From: Nothophaeocryptopus gaeumannii
Taxonomy: Eukaryota > Ascomycota > Dothideomycetes > Mycosphaerellales > Mycosphaerellaceae
Length of the DNA: 64,000 nt
NCBI GenBank assembly: GCA_031771865.1
Contig: JASISA010000022.1
Location: 496,001-560,000 of the forward strand
Direction of reading: 5' to 3'
Part shown: positions 10,023 through 19,786 of the stretch, piece after piece
Position numbering within the stretch: the stretch's first letter is position 1
How the letters are laid out: the number at the start of each line of letters is the position of its first letter
Translations under genes and position numbers: made by a program
Notes under the pieces: model-generated
Database searches by the model: none
Seen by the model: only the letters and a program-made list of their open reading frames with translations
Told to the model about the DNA's origin: nothing

Positions 10023-11015
10023 TCAATAACCCACAGAGAGCCGACGAAGCAGTTCCGATACTTCTTGATTGCCTGACGCCTCCGCAGCCTCAAGTGCTGT
10101 CTGTCCACGAGTGTCGCGAGTCGTCGTATCAGCGCCACGGCTAATCAACAGGCGAACTGTGTCTGAAGTGCCGGTAACTGCAGCCTCATGCAGCGCTGTG
10201 CCGAGACCTACACACTTGCGAATTTCGAATGAGAAGGCATGGTTGTGGTACATGATGTCGTTCACTTCGAGATTCTTGCAGTGCTGGAGTACGAGGTCTA
10301 TGACTTGATCGGTGTATTGAGAGGCCCGCCGGGCTGCATAGTGAAGTAGCTGGCCATTTTGAGGTGCCGATGTGTGGACAAGGAGCATTTTTATGATGGA
10401 GAGCGGGGCGTATTGCATCGCAATAGACAGAGGCGTCATGTCCATCTGGCATCTTGCGTCTGGATCTGCGCCATGATCAAGAAACCACGCGATTACCAGT
10501 TCGTCAGCCTCTGTGTCAAGCGCAAGCCTAAAAGTAGTTAGTAAATGTCATAGAAGGGAATAGGTGATAGCCGCTGACGATAAAGGCGGAGGAAAGCACC
10601 ATTCAACCTCCTTGTTGATGTCCAAACCATACTCCAGGAATTGTGATAAGAGATCCAAAGAACGTCTCTTGATGGCCGGTTCCACCAGATTCATATTGAC
10701 AGGCACTCCAAGTGAGAGAAGCTTACGGACTAAAGCCGTATCTCCAGAGCATGTAGCTTCTAGTAGACAGAGTTGCAGACTCTCGGCAGGTGTCCCGTCT
10801 TGGACGAGTTGATCAATAATGGCAGAAGCGTACATGGAGTTACCGGCTCTGCATTGCGCTTCGGCTGCTGCAATGTGTGGGTCGCTCGACTGGCACAACT
10901 TTTGGACATCGGCAGCACTCAACATTGGCGATGCGCCAATCGGAATGAAGTCGGGAAGCTTGTCGGTGGAATAATCCGAGAGTTCGCCTTCGAAAAATGC
11001 TGGTAAGGTGTCCAT
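10023..11015 (-). CDS. Ankyrin repeat protein
   Basis: 313 aa from two exons, complement(join(10023..10527,10579..11015)); coding total 942 nt. The 51-bp intron has donor GTCAGC, branch ACTAAC and acceptor TTTTAG. Splicing joins WCFPPPLS to LALDTEADELVIAWF in frame and restores an ankyrin repeat across the junction. Repeats are visible as L-L-x-x-G-A/V spacing: ALVRKLLSLGVPVN, LDLLSQFLEYGLDIN, LVIAWFLDHGADPDARC, MTPLSIAMQYAPLSIIKML, GTALHEAAVTG..TVRLLISRGADTTTRD and GQTALEAAEASGN. No other domain, signal peptide or membrane segment is seen. Ankyrin repeats mediate protein binding. The partner is unknown. Confidence 0.8.
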
Positions 11016-11754
11016 CGCAAAGGTGAGGGAAAGAGAGAAAGGGGGAACAAATGTAAGGGAGTGTGTGCTTTGAGCTCTGCTGCTGTGACTTTAAAAGAGA
11101 AAGCTGAGCTCCTTGGTCAGTACGAATGCCAAGGAAGCGCCCCGCACTAACCCTGTGCATCTTACCGGCCGCTCGACAGAGGATTTTGAGTGACTGGAAA
11201 CCTCGGAAGGACTCATTGCTCGTGAAGTTTAGTCTTCGACAGCCTTCTTACCAACAACAGCGTCTGATACAGCTGTCAGCCAGGGCTTACAGACACCACA
11301 AACCATCAGGCAACACGCCTCTTTCCTTCGACACAACCGTCAACGCCGATCTCCCTTCTACGATGTACATTCAGGATGATCAAGATTTGGACAACACCAA
11401 TAATGAGCTTGTGCAAGCTGGATGATATTGTGCCCTCCATGTTGATTGCTGAGTACGGCGTGATATCGGCGGTCTCATGTGCAGATGTGTGCTGCAAGGC
11501 TTGCAGATGAGTTCTAGAATGAATCAGCAGAGTAGTGCGGAAGCCAAGAGAAGCTCCAAGAGATATCTGGAAATGAGCTGCCGTTGAGCTTTTGTTGTTG
11601 TGATTCGATGGGGGAGCGCGTCAGCAACCGTTCGCGTACTCATAGGAGGCACAACGATCTGCGAATCTCACCTGATCACTATCTGTGGAAGCGATTCACC
11701 GTTTTTCGAGCTCACAACTTCCCCCTTCACATGTAAGTATCAACACACGGTAGG
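11016..11754. other. Intergenic region between divergent ankyrin and coiled-coil genes
   Basis: Probably holds the promoters of the minus-strand ankyrin gene and of the plus-strand coiled-coil gene. A 99-codon frame at 11126-11425 has no recognisable feature and is not called. Confidence 0.45.
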
Positions 11755-13219
11755 ATGGAGAACAGCATTGACGAACTGTCGAACAACATCGGCACAGTCT
11801 TGGACGTGCGACGGGACAGCTGCAAGATACAAGTAGAGCGCAGCGAAGTAGTAAACAATCAGCAAGCGAAGGCTACGGCCAACGAGGACCACGGGCAGAC
11901 CAGAACCAGCGCTTACTCGTTAACGATTCAGACCGGATCCGACGGTCACACTGGGCGCCCCCGGCAGCAGCAAGGGAGCAGCGGCTACTTCCAAACAGGC
12001 TTTTCCATGATTCGAAGCTTGGTGGCTCCAACGCAAGTGGTACAGCCCACACTGCAGAAGCGAGACGAAGAGCGATTAGGCAAAATAGGAGTCAAAAATC
12101 AAGAGCTCTACGAAGCTTACCTCGAGTATCGTACCAAGGCCAGAGCTCAAGAGAAGCAGCTTGAGCAGATGGTTACATTCAACGAGTTCCAGGCGCAAGA
12201 GAAGAAAATTCTGGAAAGCACGAACCTGAGGCTTCGCGAGCAAGTAATGCAGCACTCTTACGCCGCCAAACAGATCAGAGATGCAGCCGACGAGGCGGTC
12301 GCAGCAGCAAAGCAGAAAGTAACGGCTGTTCAAGACAAGGGAGAGTCCGTGGCGAAGTCGTGCAGAGATTATGAGAAGCAGATTGAAAGGCTCGAGTCTA
12401 CGATCCGCAACATGCAGGCTGCCCAGCTGCACGCGGTGGAGTCGACGCAATGGGCGCCGCTGCCGACCTTCGAGATCGAGCATCGACTCAAGTTGCTACA
12501 TTCCGGCGTTCGGCAGTGGGCTCAGAGCAACTCCGGGTTGACGCTTGAGCAAGTTCTTGATCCTGAGCGCTTCAAGTCTACCATGCAGGCACTTATGCTT
12601 CGAGGATGCATCCAACCTGATGCGAGGCTACGCGAATGTCTACTTCGGAACAGAGCCATGCTAAAGCCCGGGAGGGCATCGCAAGTCCTGCTCACTGCTG
12701 CAGTGTCCTTTGATATCTTGTCCAAGATCATTGGTGATCCATTCTTCGCATTTGTGGGAGGCATGGATGACTGTGTCCTCCGGAAATGCCACGGTGCAGA
12801 TATTGAGATTCTGCTGGGACTGATCAGAAATAGTAAGAACTTCCCGACCACATCACGACAGTGCACAATTAATTGACAGCTCCTTGTAAGTGACGAGGCC
12901 GGAGCGGAGGCTTTGAGATGCCAGCTCTTACGCTTGCTTGACCCGCCGACCGCAGAGGCAGACTCTAGCGTAGCTTTCGTGAAGGATCTCGTTAAGGAGA
13001 GCCGTCACAGAGCTATGGTTGAGGTCGTCAATAGCGCAATAGATGAGTTCATGGGACCTCTTTCGAACGAGCAGTATGAACATGCATACAATGGCCTTGC
13101 GGTCCTCGTCCATGACGCCTGCGAGCTTTCGTGGGCTTTGTGGACACGCAAGGCACGTGTGGAGGTGCACAACTGGAGCTCAATCAAGCACCAGATCAAC
13201 TCGATGAGCTACAAGTCTA

Positions 13220-13262
13220 ACGTCCATCCCCGCGTTGCGGGACACCCGCCGTGCCGGGACAC
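13220..13262 (+). repeat. Left terminal inverted repeat of the 6.16-kb element
   Basis: 43 bp, paired with 19337-19379 on the opposite strand. Shared core CGCCGTGCCGGGACAC. The six mismatches are all A/G or C/T transitions. Confidence 0.9.
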
Positions 13263-13850
13263 AATTATCATTTTCTCGAAGCACCCTCGATCCGTTCGTT
13301 TTCTTATCTTGACCTCAGTGAATACTTGTTTCTTAAGCCCTTTACGCACAATGTCGGCCTACTCTTGCGCCGAATGGTGCACCATAGGATTTTGTATGCG
13401 CCTTCAAAGTTCCTAGACGATTGTATACTTAACCTACGCTATATGCTACAGCACTTCAATCAGTCCACAGAAGGTCAAAACAGAGTTCTATGAACAGCTA
13501 GACCTCGAAAATGTTATACGCGATCGACTTTAGAGCGCATGTCAGCAGTGCTGACGCCATTGCAGGGATAAGAAGGTGATCGACATGTTCCTCCATGCAG
13601 CGGAGCTCGGGAAGCTCGGGCTATAGCTGGGTTCAGAGTAGCCGGCTCGGTCGAGGGCCCGCTCGAGAGTGGAGAGCGCAACGTGACTTGCCGCCGGTAA
13701 CGGGACAAGAAGCGCTCGTTGGCTTCAGCTATTATTAGCCCAGGTCAGAAGCTTCGAGAAGTGTCTGGACAGTGCTGCCTGCGCTGGCTCACCTCCCTGC
13801 TGCGTTGTTGTGCTACGGCGATGTCAGTATTATCCCTACAACTCATCGCA

Positions 13851-15212
13851 ATGGACAGGGCTACTCGAGTACTAGCACAGGATGTCTTTCCTAGCGCATC
13901 CGAATCTTATCGTGTACTCGCAGATCGCACCGGAGTTCCACGCTCTACCCTCTACTACCGTGCACACGGACGACCGTCGATCAAGGCCAAAGCCCAGAGC
14001 CAGCAGTATCTCATGCCCTCTGAGGAGAAGGCGATGATCGAGTTCATTCTACATATGTCTGCTCTCGGACGTCCCGTGCGAATGAAGCATCTGCCCTCTG
14101 TTGCCTTTAGCGCCACTCGCCATAGATCCACGCCGGATAGACCGCTTAAGCCTCCTGGCAAGAACTGGGCGAAGGGGCTAGAAAATCGTCATCCGGAACT
14201 GAAGGCGAGAAGAGTCAAGGCACTTGATTGGAACCGCCATGAGAAGAACATCTATGCGAAGATCGTGCACTGGTTTGAGGTGATACAGCAGATGATACAA
14301 GATCCAGATGTTTTGGCTGAGAATGTCTATAACATGAACGAGACGGAGTCATGCTTTCGATGTTGGGTTCTGTTAAGGTCCTAGTTGGGAAAGATGATAC
14401 ACGAGACTACAAAGGCGCTCGTGTCAAGCGAACGACAGTGACGGCGATAGAGTGTAGCAGTGGAGACGGTAGGTACTTACGGCCCATTGATTATTTGCCA
14501 GCCACGACGCATCGAAGTAACTGGACAACGTTCCCTACGCCTGGATGGCACTATGCTTGCTCCGAGTCTGGGTATACTGACTCCAAAGATTAGCTTGGAG
14601 TGGCTGAGGCGTGTCTTCGATCCACAGACAAAGGAAGTTGCCGGCCATAGGCCAAGGGTGCTGATCTGCGACGGCTTCAGTTGAATCCATGGTCACGTGA
14701 TATCAGCCTACTGCCTGGTAGGCAGCTACGCCACTGGGATGGCTGCCTAGTAGGCAGTCAGTGGCGATTAGGTTGCTAGCAGCAGGAGTAATAGATATAG
14801 GTAGCAATGTGGCTACTCATAGATAGAAGCATCACACTTGTTCTTAGTTCCAAGCTTCAACTGCTTCGGCACACACGAAACGCTAGAAGTGCTAGAGCAT
14901 TGTTTCGCTAACAATATCCTCTTATGTCGTCTCCCTTCCCACACGTCCCATAAGCTTCAGCCTTGCGATGTTGCTGTCTTTGGCCCGTTAAAGACAGCTT
15001 ACCGCGACAACGTTGAGCGAATGGAACGGGGAGGTGTGGAGACCATCGGAAAGGAGCATTTCACTTCGCTATATAGCCCTGCAAGGCAGAGGGCATTCAC
15101 CAAGCGGAACATTCTCGCAGGATGGAGCAAAAGTGGATTGTTCCCATTCAACCCGGACAGAGTGCTGGATCATCTGCCAAAGCCTCCAGAGTTGACGAGG
15201 CTGACGAGGTGA
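13851..15212 (+). pseudogene. pogo/Fot1 transposase relic inside the 6.16-kb element
   Basis: From ATG 13851 (MDRATRVLAQDVFPSASESY) an HTH_psq-like start (LADRTGVPRSTLYYRAHG) and a CENP-B-type part (ALGRPVRMKHLPSVAF, NWAKGLENRHPELKARRVKA) lead to VYNMNETES, where the first catalytic Asp is Asn. A one-base deletion follows at about 14347. The nuclease continues in another frame (MLSMLGSVKVLVGKDDTRDY, PATTHRSNWTTFPTPGWHYA), shifts back near 14590 (KISLEWLRRVFDPQTKE, VLICDGF), is interrupted by a 184-bp insert (14679-14862), and ends with GTHETLEVLEHCFANN, SHTSHKLQPCDVAVFGPLK and FNPDRVLDHLPKPPE. It is the DDE_1 type used by TA-inserting pogo elements, matching the element's ends. Non-functional. 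Confidence 0.88.
14679..14862. mobile_element. 184-bp MITE-like insertion in the transposase relic
   Basis: It interrupts the conserved ICDGF-GTHE junction of the transposase. It is flanked by direct repeats GCTTC (14674-14678 and 14863-14867), and its ends AGTTGAA/TTCAACT are inverted. The interior contains two palindromes of the type CTGCCTNGTAGGCAG within a larger inverted repeat GCCACTG/CAGTGGC. Removal restores the transposase sequence exactly. The 5-bp duplication does not fit the TA-inserting elements around it. The family is unknown to me. Confidence 0.7.
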
Positions 15213-15768
15213 CGGCCGGGCCTGCCCCACAGAGCACGATCTTGACGGTACCGGCAACAGAAGTACCAGCAATGCCTGTAACACCTGTTACGCCTGTAAT
15301 CAAATTCGGTTCTGCTTGAGATAAATAATGAAGCAAACTCTGACGCACAAAGTCGTCATTGGTACTGTAGGGCAAAGGTAGTGTTTATGAGGACTGGTGA
15401 GTTATGCGGGCGGAGCGAATGAAGAGACGCTGCCATGAGAATGCCAAGAACAGAAAGCAGAGTCGAAAGCGCAAGAATGACGAGCCAGAGACAAGTTCTT
15501 CTTCCTCCTATTGCAGAGATGACCCGAGTCACTGACATGCCAGAATTCGAGAGCATCATTGGAAATTGAGCGAGATGCACGATCCAGAGGATGCACCGCA
15601 CGATTCCCTGCGAGCCCCAGTTGCGCGGATGTGGTAGCTGAGATGTAGATGAGGTCATTGAGGTATTGCTGGGCGACTAGGACAATCGTATCTTGTTAGA
15701 AAGGAAGTGACTGGGGCAGCATTATGCAGGGATAGGCGGCAACACGCATTCATGAAAGCAATCACGTC
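15213..15768. other. Unassigned segment inside the 6.16-kb element
   Basis: Lies between the transposase stop and the 3' end of the NLR-like pseudogene. A minus-strand frame at 15356-15658 has one hydrophobic stretch (CLWLVILALSTLLSVLGILM), but there is no family resemblance I recognise. No second set of terminal repeats was seen here. Confidence 0.4.
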
Positions 15769-18700
15769 TTACTTCAAGGTCTGTCTTTGTCCTGCGAAAA
15801 GAAAGCAACTTTGCCTTATGACAAAGCTAGATGGCATCCCTTCGTCTGCCGTTCGCCTGGTATGCACGTGCGAGCCCGTGCTGCGATGCGAGTCGACTGG
15901 GATGATCCTCCCGAGCGATGTCTCTTGGATAGCGACAACACGCTCGAGCAGCTGGATGGCATCCTTCGTCGCCCGTTCGCCTCGTATGCGTGCGAGCCCG
16001 TGCTGCGATGCGAGTCGGTCGGGATGATCCTCCCCGAGCGATGTCTCTTGGATAGCGACGACGTGCTCGAGCAGCTGGATGGCATCCTTCGTCTGCCCGT
16101 TCGCCTCGTATGCACGTGCGAGCCCGTGCTGCGATGCGAGTCGGTCGGGATGATCCTCCTCGAGCGATGTCTCTCGGATAGCGACAACACGCTCGAGCAG
16201 CTGGATGGCATCCTTCGTCTGCCCGTTCGCCTGGTATACACGTGCGAGCTCGTGCTGCGATGCGAGTCGATCAGGATGATCCTCTACGAGCTTGCCTCTT
16301 AGTTGATAGGATTCGTTCAACCAGTGTAGTGCTTCTTTTGTCCTCCCGTCAACTAGGAGGCATTGTCCTACTTTCATACAAAGCTTGCTTTTGTCCTCCA
16401 CTAATCTGTCGAGCCCAGTGTTAACACTCGGCCAGTCGAGCTTCATTCGTGTCACGTGCGGCAAGTAGGCCCTCCAAACATTGCGATTTGAATATTCATG
16501 TGTAGGAAATATTGCCACAAGGTGACCTGTGGCTTGCGCCAGCATCTGGACTGTACGACTACCTTCTCGGAGCCAGATACGGCTCGCCAGATTGCGCTAG
16601 CGATGCATATCATACGATGTCCCGTCTGCCTGTGGTCAGGAACGAATATGAGCATAGTGTGCCGATTGCGTTTATCGTCCGTGCTTCTGTGGCCGTACGG
16701 TAGGCAGAATGGAACGGGATTCCCTTCCATTCGATGTATGATATGTACTGCAGGAGGTCTGCTGCAACAGGATCTTGCTCAAGAATCTGCTTGAAAGACA
16801 CGGCCCATGTCGTCGCGACAGCACTAGACGATTCCTCGTAGCGCGTGCTGTCTCGAATTTCGGCGCTCATAAGGTGTACCAAGTCTTCATCGGTGCTCCG
16901 AAGAAGCTTTGAATACTCTGAAATGGACATCTGGTTGATGTTGATGTAGGCAGCTGCGGAGTGATGGCGAGAGGTAGATGCTCTAGCTCGGCAAGGAAGC
17001 TTGTTACTGTCGTTGGATTCGGGGTAAAGCTGTATTAACCAAGGCACCTCTCAAGAGCTCTGTCCTTCCTCTGTTGTCGGAATCTTCAAATTGAGTACAT
17101 TGCGCCTACGAGACGCTGCGCGACGCAGATGTGCGTGTCGTGAAGATCGTTACGCCTAAGCGGCTCTCTGGGTAAGTATCAGAAGCAAGCCATCGCTACG
17201 CGTTGACCGTTCGAGAATCTCGATATCGTCCGCATTGTCGATAATAAGGACCACCTGCCAGCACTTGGAGCGCTTAGATAACGCCTGACTAGCTCTTTTG
17301 AGTCTCATGGTTTGCACCGATCGTAACCCTAAGCTGTTGTGCAATCAATTCGGTCGCGCTCAAGGTTTCGACATAAGCGCAGTATCAAAGATAGATATGC
17401 CCGGATGCTCTTCTAGCACTGGTATGCAAAGCTAGGCACTAATTGTGTCTTGCCGATGCCACCGAGGCCCAACGAGCTAATCTCTGGCAATCTGGGCTGT
17501 GAAGACTCGGCGCCCGAGGACTTCCAAGTTGGGCTCGCCGACCGACAAACTGATGATTCTTCGAAAATGGGTATATACACGGCACGCTTCGACGGTCCTA
17601 TACGGTGATTAGTCGATCATGCGCTACTCGAACGACCATACACTACCTACGCGTCGTTTCACGCGCTGACTGCATCGTTGCCACCTCTGCCGCCGGCATC
17701 CATAACAACAGCTCTTTGGCATACGCCGCCGCTGCCGCCGCCGCGTACGGCTGCCACCGCTTGTTCTTGTGCGAGTCGGCGTAGTCTTTACCCTCGGATC
17801 ACTACGCACGGAAATTATCATCAACCCAGCCGCTTCCATCTCAAGCAAATGATCTCTTCCTGCCTGGCGATGCGATCTCGTGTCGGTCCATCATGACGAC
17901 TGCGTTGCCCGATGCGATGTTACCGTGTGGATCTCTGGTTGCTCCTCTTCGCGCTCCGGTCGATGTTGCAAGTGGTTGGGATCGCACTGCGTACAAGTAC
18001 TGTTGCCTTTGACGGCTGTTCTTTGCCTCGAACTGGTTATTTGCGCTGCCCTGGCGTCCGTACGTCTTGGCCATTTCGGATACTTTGACATCTCGTCCAA
18101 GTGCTGCTGTAGATTGTGGCCCGACATGAGGTGTTGCGCCTCCAGACTATTATTGCACTTCGCAGCGGCCGTGGAGGTTTGTCAAAGTGCCCGTACGCCG
18201 GAATTCTCCTCCATCCTCCCTTTGCCAATGTCCCTGCACTACTCCGCCATGCTGTCAGTCGGCTTGCTTACCTACATCGCCTAGCCGTATGTCTCGATCT
18301 ATGTCTCCAGACGCCGCCACAGATTCGACCATGAGGCCAATCTTGATCGGGAAGCTGCGCATCATGTACAACAGCGGCGCTCGCGGATGATGTTTCCATG
18401 TCGCTGGGGAGGCGGGCGACAGCGACGCCGTGGTCACCGATCTTGCCGAAAGTGTAGTCGTTCTCGTCACCAGCGGCGGGTAGGCGTGGATGCTCCTCGT
18501 CTAACATCGCGCCTGCGGCTTTTCTGTCGCCAACGCGCAGATGATACCAACGCTGTATGCGTCGCGATCGCAGCTGGGCGTCTGCATTGCGGCAGTAGTA
18601 GCAGGCTAATTGCTCAGCAGCATACGTATTGTCATGAATACTATCCGGGCCAGGATCTGTCTCTCGATTATCAGCACACGACGCTGTTAGCCTACAGCTC

Positions 18701-18789
18701 AGCAGCTCAGCCTCTCGCATCTCGCATCTCGCTCGGTTATACTCCCGCGGCGTCAAGCCTGCGTGCTTGCGTTTAGCACAGCAGCTCAT
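15769..18789 (-). pseudogene. NLR-like gene (PNP_UDP - NB-ARC - TPR), degraded
   Basis: Read on the minus strand, three domains follow in the normal order of fungal NLR-like proteins, but in several frames. (1) Phosphorylase-like PNP_UDP domain: AMLDEEHPRLPAAGDENDYT, IRLGDV, EFRRTG, MAKTYGRQGSANNQFEA, HGNIASGNAVV, EMEAAGLM (18.75-17.65 kb). (2) NB-ARC ATPase: P-loop GLGGIGKTQL (about 17441-17481), Walker B VVLIIDNADD (about 17.2 kb), then SFKQILEQDPVAADLLQYIS and a broken YDMHR motif. (3) C-terminal TPR array (15.83-16.33 kb). Frameshifts and stops separate most blocks. Intact relatives are thought to act in non-self recognition. The gene lies entirely within the TIR element, on the strand opposite to the transposase. 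Confidence 0.88.
15829..16330 (-). repeat. 126-bp TPR-coding tandem repeats, about four copies
   Basis: A 42-residue unit (RLASQHELARVYQANGQTKD followed by AIQLLERVVAIRETSLEEDHPD) is repeated about four times with few differences. It is of the kinesin-light-chain/TPR_12 type common at the C-terminus of fungal NLRs. Copies at about 15955, 16078 and 16204 are very similar at DNA level. The lowest copy runs out of frame. Confidence 0.85.
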
Positions 18790-19336
18790 TAACGCAACAG
18801 CCGTATTGGCTAAACGTATTTCATGAGTCGGCAGCTGCGCTCAAGGCCTGTTACCTACTCGGTGCGGCGTGGATCACATCAGACTAGAAGCATCTAGTCG
18901 CTGCGCATCGAGCGCTTCACAGTTACGTCATTCTGGCGCACACTCTCCGGAGCCGGCTAGGAATAAGCGTTCCGCTACCGAGCTATCCGAGCTTCGCCTA
19001 TCGCAGATACTAGTTGTTTACCTTCTTACCCTTGCAACGGCGTTAGCATTGCCTACTTTGATCTCAAACTTTATTGTAGATGGTAGCTCGCGGCTCTGGC
19101 TGTTCCTAGGTCTTATGTTGTAGCCCTTTGCAGACCCATGAGCGTGCTACAGCGTGTATTGAGTCTTTGACACAAAATTGGCCGCTGACGTTGAACTTAG
19201 ATATCTGGACTTAGGGTCGGTCATTTGGCATAAGGGGAAGTGGACGTATTGCGCAAAGAGGCGAAGAACGAAGCGTCAACCAAGATCGAGATCTGAAATT
19301 GAGGCCATGGCGAAATACCTTAGAAAATAGATGTTC
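18790..19336. other. Unassigned segment at the right end of the 6.16-kb element
   Basis: Upstream side of the NLR-like pseudogene, possibly its old promoter. A plus-strand frame 18869-19123 contains a hydrophobic stretch (ILVVYLLTLATALALPTLIS) but has no supported identity. Confidence 0.4.
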
Positions 19337-19379
19337 GTGTCCCGGCACGGCGGGCGTCCCGTGACGTAGGGACGGACGT
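19337..19379 (-). repeat. Right terminal inverted repeat of the 6.16-kb element
   Basis: Reverse complement of the left repeat over 43 bp, ending GGACGT next to the TA target duplication at 19380-19381. Confidence 0.9.
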
Positions 19380-19786
19380 TACATCAGATGTCTTTGAAGT
19401 TCATCCTCTGCACAAGCGAGATCTCGAGCACACTCCGGAGGCTCTTGATGGCCGTAGCATCACTCTGCTCTGTACCCCGCTAGTGCTAGTTGCTGGCAAT
19501 GCCGAAGGAGAGCAGTACGAGAATAAAGCTGTTCTCAAGAAGGCGATTGTTTGGATAGGCTGATTTGCTTCTTCTAAGCAATGTCTCGATTCATGTCCAG
19601 CACTGTATACACCGTGCCGGCTACATCTCGTCCATCGCGGCAAGTAGAAAGCAGAATTTTATAGCAATAGCTCACGGTTTCATTAGCTTCTAAGAGGTTG
19701 CTAGTCCCATCCTTCAAATGATCCCTGACCAGGAGTCGTCATTTCTAGAGTCATACAATGCCGGGGCACAGAAGAAATCATGACTG

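Larger units (their letters stand above)
13220..19379 (+). mobile_element. 6160-bp TA-flanked TIR element carrying a pogo transposase relic and an NLR-like pseudogene
   Basis: The element is bounded by TA at 13218-13219 and 19380-19381. The ends ACGTCCATCCCC... and (reverse complement of right end) ACGTCCGTCCCT... match over 43 bp with six mismatches, all transitions. It sits inside the coding sequence of the coiled-coil gene, whose frame is restored when the element and one TA are removed. That shows the whole segment as one insertion at that site. Contents, left to right: 0.6 kb non-coding, pogo/Fot1 transposase relic on plus, about 0.55 kb unassigned, PNP-NB-ARC-TPR pseudogene on minus, about 0.5 kb unassigned. 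Ordinary pogo elements are about 2 kb, so the cargo is the unusual part. Confidence 0.88.
11755..19563 (+). pseudogene. Coiled-coil protein gene split by a 6.16-kb transposon
   Basis: The first exon runs from ATG 11755 for about 360 codons. Its middle (GVKNQELYEAYLEYRTKARA to about EKQIERLESTIRNMQA) is a long coiled coil, followed by a helical C-terminal domain. Coding resumes at 12880 (LLVSDEAGAEALRCQLL) and stays open to 13219, where the TIR element begins. If one TA and the element are removed, the same frame continues at 19382 (TSDVFEVHPLHKRDLEH...) for about 60 codons to TGA at 19561-19563, ending KKAIVWIG. I know this general type from other Pezizomycotina only as hypothetical proteins. 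The intron near 12833-12879 (GTAAGA...TTGACAG, 47 bp) leaves the two exons one base out of phase, so there may be a second lesion. Confidence 0.7.

Noticed and set aside
15829..16330. Regular repeats considered as a CRISPR-like array
   Set aside because: They are 126-bp TPR-coding units read in frame on the minus strand in a eukaryotic genome.
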